This document shows positions 15,214 through 18,549 of a stretch of 18,549 nt of DNA, piece after piece. The notes beneath the pieces were generated by a model. The model was given only the letters and a program-made list of their open reading frames with translations, had not been told where the DNA came from and made no database searches. The stretch's first letter is position 1, and every line of letters starts with the position of its first letter. The DNA is taken from contig CANRKN010000031.1 in NCBI GenBank assembly GCA_947631215.1, positions 1 to 18,549 on the forward strand, in the 5' to 3' direction. This DNA comes from an uncultured Oscillospiraceae bacterium (GTDB taxonomy: Bacteria; Bacillota_A; Clostridia; Oscillospirales; Oscillospiraceae). Both the position numbers and the translations under genes were made by a program.

Positions 15214-16141
15214 TAGAACTCTCAACGATGAGGCTTGGGAACAGCTTTTTGAAAGATATGCTACTGTTTCCGGGCGTAAAGGGTCTGGAAGTTTTTCTTT
15301 TCAAATTGGTGATACAGTCGCGGGCCTCCCGAGGTGGGTTAATGTTAATAACGCACAAATTGAGGTGGATGCAGCCTATGAAGGAGTTTCGTACCTGACG
15401 TTATTTGAGGCGAAAAAAGATCTGTCGGAAGATTTTCTTGTCCGACAGTTATACTATCCCTTCCGTGTTTGGGGAAGTTCGGTCACAAAGCCGGTAAAAA
15501 CGGTTTTTCTTGTGTATTCCAACGGCATTTACAGATTGTTTGAGTATGTATTTGAAAACCCGGAAGATTACAGTTCTCTGCGTCTTGTAAAGCAGCGGAA
15601 TTATTCCATTGAGGACACTGCCATTTCCGCAGAAGATATTCAGGCGGTATTAGCGGGTACAGCAGTTTTGGATGAGCCGGCAATACCTTTTCCACAGGCA
15701 GACAGCTTTGAGCGGATAGTCAATCTCTGCGAACTGTTGAATGAGCAGGATTTGAGCCGGGCTGATGTGACGGAAAATTATGACTTTGATGCCCGACAGA
15801 CCAACTATTACACTGACGCGGCCCGTTATCTGGGCTTGCTGGATAAGCGGAGTTCCAATGAAGGGCCGCTCTATTCTGTCAGCGAGAAGGGCCGACAGAT
15901 TCTGGAATTGGAGTTTAAGCCGCGCCAGATGGCATATTGCCGGTGCATTTTGTCCCACAAAGTGTTCCACGATACCCTCAGACTGTACCTGCAAAGCGGT
16001 GTTATGCCGTCTACAGGGGAGATAGTTTCAATTATGAAGCAGTCGCACCTGTATCAGGTGAATAGTGACAGTACATTCGAGAGGAGGGCTTCCACTGTCA
16101 AGGGATGGCTCAACTGGATTGTATCAATTATCAATGACTGA
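15206..16141 (+). CDS. Predicted type II restriction endonuclease partner of the methyltransferase
   Basis: This 311-residue protein shows a PD-(D/E)xK-like nuclease core: QIEVDAAYEG with Asp55, then YLTLFEAKKD with Glu68 and Lys70, followed by the helix DFLVRQLYYPFRVW. Residues of about 185-240 (NYYTDAARYLGLL, YSVSEKGRQILELE) look like a winged helix-turn-helix of the kind that reads DNA. It does not obviously resemble the classical DpnII or MboI nuclease; it may belong to a less studied family (DUF6996/DUF6997-like, from memory). The ATG overlaps the methyltransferase stop by 8 bases with GGTGAGG upstream, so the pair is translationally coupled, the usual arrangement for a restriction-modification system. 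No break is seen. Confidence 0.8.
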   Translation: MPDRTLNDEAWEQLFERYATVSGRKGSGSFSFQIGDTVAGLPRWVNVNNAQIEVDAAYEGVSYLTLFEAKKDLSEDFLVRQLYYPFRVWGSSVTKPVKTVFLVYSNGIYRLFEYVFENPEDYSSLRLVKQRNYSIEDTAISAEDIQAVLAGTAVLDEPAIPFPQADSFERIVNLCELLNEQDLSRADVTENYDFDARQTNYYTDAARYLGLLDKRSSNEGPLYSVSEKGRQILELEFKPRQMAYCRCILSHKVFHDTLRLYLQSGVMPSTGEIVSIMKQSHLYQVNSDSTFERRASTVKGWLNWIVSIIND

Positions 16142-16159
16142 GAAGGAGGTGGGCTTGTA

Positions 16160-16258
16160 ATGAAAAAGGATACTTTGAATACCAGCAGACCTATCATCCA
16201 GTCACACGGATATAATGGAAGCGAGTCCCACGCGAATTTGTCCAAAATGCGGCGTTGA
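16160..16258 (+). CDS. Small ORF of 32 codons with a strong ribosome binding site
   Basis: An ATG at 16160 has an excellent AAGGAGGT nine bases upstream and starts 18 bases after the endonuclease stop. The encoded peptide begins MKKDTLNTSRPIIQSHGYNG and ends SKMRR; I recognise no domain. Its last 44 bases overlap the zinc-ribbon ORF in the +1 frame. It may be a leader peptide, or the true N-terminus of the zinc-ribbon protein separated by a frameshift. Confidence 0.4.
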   Translation: MKKDTLNTSRPIIQSHGYNGSESHANLSKMRR

Positions 16259-16352
16259 AAAACCCCTGAGCGAGTTTGGGTTCAGGGACATGGGCGGAGG
16301 AATAATCCGCAACCAAACCTGGTGCAAAAAGTGCAGAAGCTTATATAGCTGA
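16215..16352 (+). CDS. Zinc-ribbon mini-protein
   Basis: This 45-residue frame encodes two CxxC knuckles: CPKC at residues 9-12 and CKKC at 37-40, in the pattern RICPKCGVEKPLSEFGFRD...NQTWCKKCRSLYS. The CxxCGxxKPLxEF...WCKxC arrangement is known from small phage and mobile-element proteins and from the N-terminus of some HNH nucleases; here no HNH domain follows. The ATG at 16215 lacks a good ribosome binding site, so translation may depend on the overlapping ORF at 16160. It is probably the third gene of the restriction cassette by position. A link to restriction is inference. Confidence 0.6.
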   Translation: MEASPTRICPKCGVEKPLSEFGFRDMGGGIIRNQTWCKKCRSLYS

Positions 16353-16391
16353 AAAGCAGAGGCCTCCGGCAAAGCCGGAGGCCTCTGCTTT
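16353..16391. terminator. 18-bp terminator after the restriction cassette
   Basis: A perfect 18-bp stem (16353-16370 with 16374-16391) has an AAA loop and begins directly after the zinc-ribbon stop codon. The A-rich 5' arm and TTT 3' arm give U-rich ends on both strands, so it also suits the convergent BMP-family gene. Confidence 0.82.
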
Positions 16392-16402
16392 CAAAAGATG
16401 TT

Positions 16403-17398
16403 TCACCTCGTGGTGTTCACGATGATCTCGCCGTCGATGATGGCCTCGGCGACCTCAGCCACCTCCTCCTTCAGCTCGTCGGTGATCTGCTGGGGGGCGT
16501 CCTCGTCGCCGTAGCCGATGCCCACATAGCCGGTGGACATGTCCGCCACCCAGGTGGTGCCCCAGCGGGAGTCGTCCCCGTCCAGAAGCTCGGTGACGGC
16601 GGCGTAGATGGAGTCGCCTATCTCCTTTTTCATGGAGCAGATGATCACGTCGGGGTCTATATACTTCTGGTCGGAGTCCACGCCGATGGCGTAGAAGTGG
16701 TGCTCCGCGGCGGCCTTGAACACCCCCTGGCCGGTGGTGGAGGCGACCTGGAATATCACGTCCGCGCCCTTGTCCAGCAGGGACAGGGCACATTTTTCGC
16801 CCGCGGCGGGGTCGGTGTAGGTGTTGGCGTAGTTCTTCACCACCTCGGTGGTGGTCTCGTAGGTGTCGGCGAAGTACTGGGCGCCCTGCTCATAGCCCAC
16901 GATGAAGTCGTTGACGGTGTCGTCGTTGTCGCCGCCCACCACGCCGATGATGCCGGTCTCGCTCATGTAGGCGGCGATGTACCCGGCCAGGAAGGAGCCC
17001 TCGTTCTGGGCGTAGGTGATGTTCAGCACGTTCTCCACGGGCTCCGAGGTGGCGCTGTCCACCCATATCCACTTCACGTCCGGATAGGTGGGGGCGATGG
17101 ACTCGATGTCGTAAAACTCCCAGCCCACGCAGATGACCACGTCCGCCTGGTCGGCGGCGTTGCGCATCTGGATGGCGTGGCCCTCGCCGCCGCACTCGAT
17201 GGTGATGGGCTCCACGCCGCCGCCGGCGGCCAGACGGTCCAGGCCCTCCTTGGCGGAATCATAAAAAGCGCGGTCGCCGAAAGCGTCCGCCACCACCAGC
17301 GCCACTTTGAGGGGCTTGTCGGCGGCCAGGGCGGGCGCGCTCATAAGACCTGCCAGCATCAGCGCGGCCAGCAGAAAGCATATAATACGTCTGTTCAT
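16403..17398 (-). CDS. BMP/PnrA-family substrate-binding protein
   Basis: This 331-residue periplasmic-binding fold protein is of the basic membrane protein (BMP) family, which includes nucleoside-binding PnrA and autoinducer-type sugar binders. Family features are KVALVVADAFGDRAFYDSAKEGLDRL, the NEGSFLAGYIAAYMSETGIIGVVGG segment, DVIFQVASTTGQGVFKAA and AIGVDSDQKYIDPDVIICSMKKEIGDSIY. A signal peptide ends APALA at about residue 25 without a lipobox cysteine, so it is exported but not a standard lipoprotein. GAGAGG lies upstream of the ATG. No permease or ATPase gene is adjacent in the window. Purine nucleoside binding is the common role of relatives; the ligand here is not shown. Confidence 0.9.
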   Translation of the reverse strand: MNRRIICFLLAALMLAGLMSAPALAADKPLKVALVVADAFGDRAFYDSAKEGLDRLAAGGGVEPITIECGGEGHAIQMRNAADQADVVICVGWEFYDIESIAPTYPDVKWIWVDSATSEPVENVLNITYAQNEGSFLAGYIAAYMSETGIIGVVGGDNDDTVNDFIVGYEQGAQYFADTYETTTEVVKNYANTYTDPAAGEKCALSLLDKGADVIFQVASTTGQGVFKAAAEHHFYAIGVDSDQKYIDPDVIICSMKKEIGDSIYAAVTELLDGDDSRWGTTWVADMSTGYVGIGYGDEDAPQQITDELKEEVAEVAEAIIDGEIIVNTTR

Positions 17399-17449
17399 GG
17401 GGCATTACCTCTCGTTCTATGGTATTGCAAACGGCCAAAAGCCACGCCT

Positions 17450-17478
17450 ATTATAATGACAGTTGCCCCAGATTGCAA
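17450..17478 (-). promoter_or_regulatory. Likely promoter of the BMP-family gene
   Basis: On the minus strand, TTGCAA (17473-17478) and TATAAT (17450-17455) are 17 bases apart. The leader would be about 45 bases. Confidence 0.65.
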
Positions 17479-17527
17479 GCCTTGGGAATTTTTGTCAGAA
17501 ACTTTAGAAAATTTTTCATATTTTTTG

Positions 17528-17557
17528 TTGAAATTATCCAGCTTGTTGTTGTATAAT
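17528..17557 (+). promoter_or_regulatory. Likely promoter of the flavodoxin-fold gene
   Basis: TTGAAA (17528-17533) and TATAAT (17552-17557) are 18 bases apart, within an AT-rich region (about 17490-17560) that separates this promoter from the divergent BMP-gene promoter. Confidence 0.7.
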
Positions 17558-17588
17558 CAAACCATCAAAGAAAAGGAGGGGTCACCGT

Positions 17589-18173
17589 ATGAGACAGATC
17601 CTTTTGGTGGACTGCTGTGTGCGGCGGGAGGAGTCCCGCACGGCGCGGCTGGCGCGGGCCTTCGTGGAGGGCCTGGACCAGGAGCGGTTCTCCGTCAGCG
17701 TGGTAAGGCCGGACGAGGAGCGGATGCGGCCCATGGACGGCGCGCTCCTCCGGGAGCGGGACAGGCTGCTGGCCGAGGGGGCATTGGACAGGCCCCGGTT
17801 CGACTATGCCCACCAGTTCGCCGCGGCGGAGCACGTGGTGTTTGCCGCGCCCTTCTGGGACATGAGCTTTCCCGCGTTTTTGAAGATCTACATCGAGAAC
17901 ATCAGCGTGGAGGGCATCACCTTCCGCACCACGGAGACGGGCCTGGAGGGCATGTGCCAGGGTAAAAAGCTGATCCTCCTGACCACCCGTGGCGGCCTTT
18001 ACGGCGGCACGGACATGGACCAGGGCAGCGCTTACCTCACAGCGCTGAAGGAGTTTTACGGTTTCGGCGAGTTCCTATGCGTGGCCGCCGAGGGGCTGGA
18101 CACGGGGGTGGACCCGGAGCCTCTGGTGGCGAAGGCGGAGGCGGAGGCGAGGGCCCTGGCGGCCAGCCTCTGA
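17589..18173 (+). CDS. Flavodoxin-fold NAD(P)H oxidoreductase (AzoR-like)
   Basis: This 194-residue protein has the flavodoxin-like fold of FMN-dependent NAD(P)H:quinone or azo reductases. Visible elements are the first strand RQILLVDCCVRREESRTARLARAF with its phosphate-binding turn, the FMN-ring contact VVFAAPFWDMSFPAFLKIYIE (about 83-103), and the TTRGGLYGG loop (132-140). It would reduce quinones, azo dyes or nitroaromatics in the cytosol; the natural substrate is unknown. AAGGAGG lies nine bases before the ATG. It forms a single-gene unit with its own promoter and terminator. Confidence 0.88.
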   Translation: MRQILLVDCCVRREESRTARLARAFVEGLDQERFSVSVVRPDEERMRPMDGALLRERDRLLAEGALDRPRFDYAHQFAAAEHVVFAAPFWDMSFPAFLKIYIENISVEGITFRTTETGLEGMCQGKKLILLTTRGGLYGGTDMDQGSAYLTALKEFYGFGEFLCVAAEGLDTGVDPEPLVAKAEAEARALAASL

Positions 18174-18188
18174 GAACGAAATAAGGCG

Positions 18189-18225
18189 AAGTGCCCCGGA
18201 AACCGCGTTTCCGGGGCACTTTTTG
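18189..18225 (+). terminator. Rho-independent terminator after the flavodoxin-fold gene
   Basis: A perfect 14-bp stem (18189-18202 with 18208-18221) with a CCGCG loop is followed by a short T run (TTTTTG). It begins 15 bases after the stop codon. Confidence 0.88.
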
Positions 18226-18299
18226 TCTATAAGGGAACACTATGGAGAATGTCAAAAAATCAGGGGCCGGGGCGTTCTCCCTTTTGTGATAAAGTGATA

Positions 18300-18339
18300 T
18301 TGACAATCACCAATGTAACGAATTAAAATATTGTATAAT
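18300..18339 (+). promoter_or_regulatory. Promoter region of the terminal substrate-binding protein gene
   Basis: TTGACA (18300-18305) is 18 bases from TAAAAT (18324-18329). A second candidate -10, TATAAT at 18334-18339, has no matching -35 at normal distance. The -35 lies within a small inverted repeat, GTGAT (18295-18299 region) to ATCAC. The upstream stretch 18226-18294 shows nothing convincing. Confidence 0.55.
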
Positions 18340-18383
18340 TAGCGGATGAAAGCCCGCTGCACATTTCAATTGGAGGAAAGACA

Positions 18384-18549
18384 ATGAAGAAGTTTATCGC
18401 GCTCGTTATGGCTTTGGCGATGGCCCTGTCCATGGGCATCCCGGCCATGGCTGCTGAGGGTGCCGAGCTGAACGTCATGGTGGAGACCCCCGTGATGAGC
18501 CTGGACCCCCAGATCGCCACCGACGGCACCTCCTTCGAGGTCATCGCCG
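18384..18549 (+). CDS. Oligopeptide-type ABC transporter substrate-binding protein, N-terminal fragment
   Basis: The first 55 codons of a gene continue past the window end. The start at 18384 has GGAGG seven bases upstream. The peptide opens with a signal sequence (MKKFIALVMALAMALSMG, cleavage likely after AMA near residue 23, no lipobox cysteine) and then NVMVETPVMSLDPQIATDG, the LDPxxATD-type opening of family 5 extracellular solute-binding proteins (DppA/OppA-like). These bind peptides or nickel for import. The identification rests on a short segment. Its permease and ATPase genes would be expected downstream. Confidence 0.75.
   Translation, partial: MKKFIALVMALAMALSMGIPAMAAEGAELNVMVETPVMSLDPQIATDGTSFEVIA

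Noticed and set aside
16697..17965. A 422-codon plus-strand frame opposite the BMP gene
   Set aside because: It runs through two promoters and into the flavodoxin-fold gene in the wrong frame, and its composition (His/Gly/Val repeats) is that of an antisense shadow.
18244..18280. GGAGAA and TTCTCC as arms of a possible RNA structure before the last gene
   Set aside because: Six-base arms around a 25-base loop are weak and lie upstream of the predicted promoter.

Overview
The window looks like chromosomal DNA of a GC-rich anaerobic Clostridia relative, probably an Oscillospiraceae/Ruminococcaceae-type gut bacterium. The basis is a clostridial-style pyruvate phosphate dikinase end, a Rex redox repressor in an operon with mnmE, the Firmicutes holB-ricT pair, strong AGGAGG-type ribosome binding sites, sigma-A-like promoters and compact intergenic hairpins. 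The genus assignment is inference; no rRNA is present.

Layout. 1-180 is the 3' end of ppdK, closed by a 16-bp hairpin. 262-3415 (minus) is an mcrB-mcrC modification-dependent (type IV) restriction operon in visibly AT-richer DNA. 3600-6961 (plus) holds a DUF554 membrane protein, a secreted C69 (Ntn-hydrolase) dipeptidase with a duplicated C-terminal motif, and an alpha/beta hydrolase, ending at a shared hairpin. 7015-10099 (minus) is the operon rex, mnmE, SDR epimerase-like protein. 10291-12349 (plus) is holB-ricT, divergent from rex with a strong inverted repeat inside the rex promoter. 12406-13596 (minus) is an ATP-grasp ligase-like gene, divergent from an isochorismatase-family hydrolase (13718-14239) across back-to-back promoters. 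14377-16352 (plus) is a second restriction cassette: a Dam-type (D12) adenine methyltransferase, an overlapping PD-(D/E)xK endonuclease, and a 45-codon zinc-ribbon ORF that overlaps another small ORF. After an 18-bp terminator come a BMP-family binding protein (minus), a flavodoxin-fold reductase (plus), and the first 55 codons of an oligopeptide-type ABC binding protein.

How it fits together. Housekeeping genes (redox sensing, tRNA modification, replication clamp loading, RNA-processing cofactor RicT) and nutrient-handling genes (peptidase, solute-binding proteins) form the backbone. Two separate restriction modules with different base composition sit between terminator-bounded backbone genes, which suggests two independent acquisitions. 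One should attack foreign modified DNA; the other should modify adenines in self DNA and cut unmodified DNA. The least explained items are the unrecognised N-terminal domain of McrB, the methylase-endonuclease-zinc ribbon cassette, the 30-residue duplication at the dipeptidase C terminus, and the operator-like repeat between rex and holB. No stretch longer than about 300 bases lacks a gene. No tRNA, rRNA, CRISPR array or transposase was seen.
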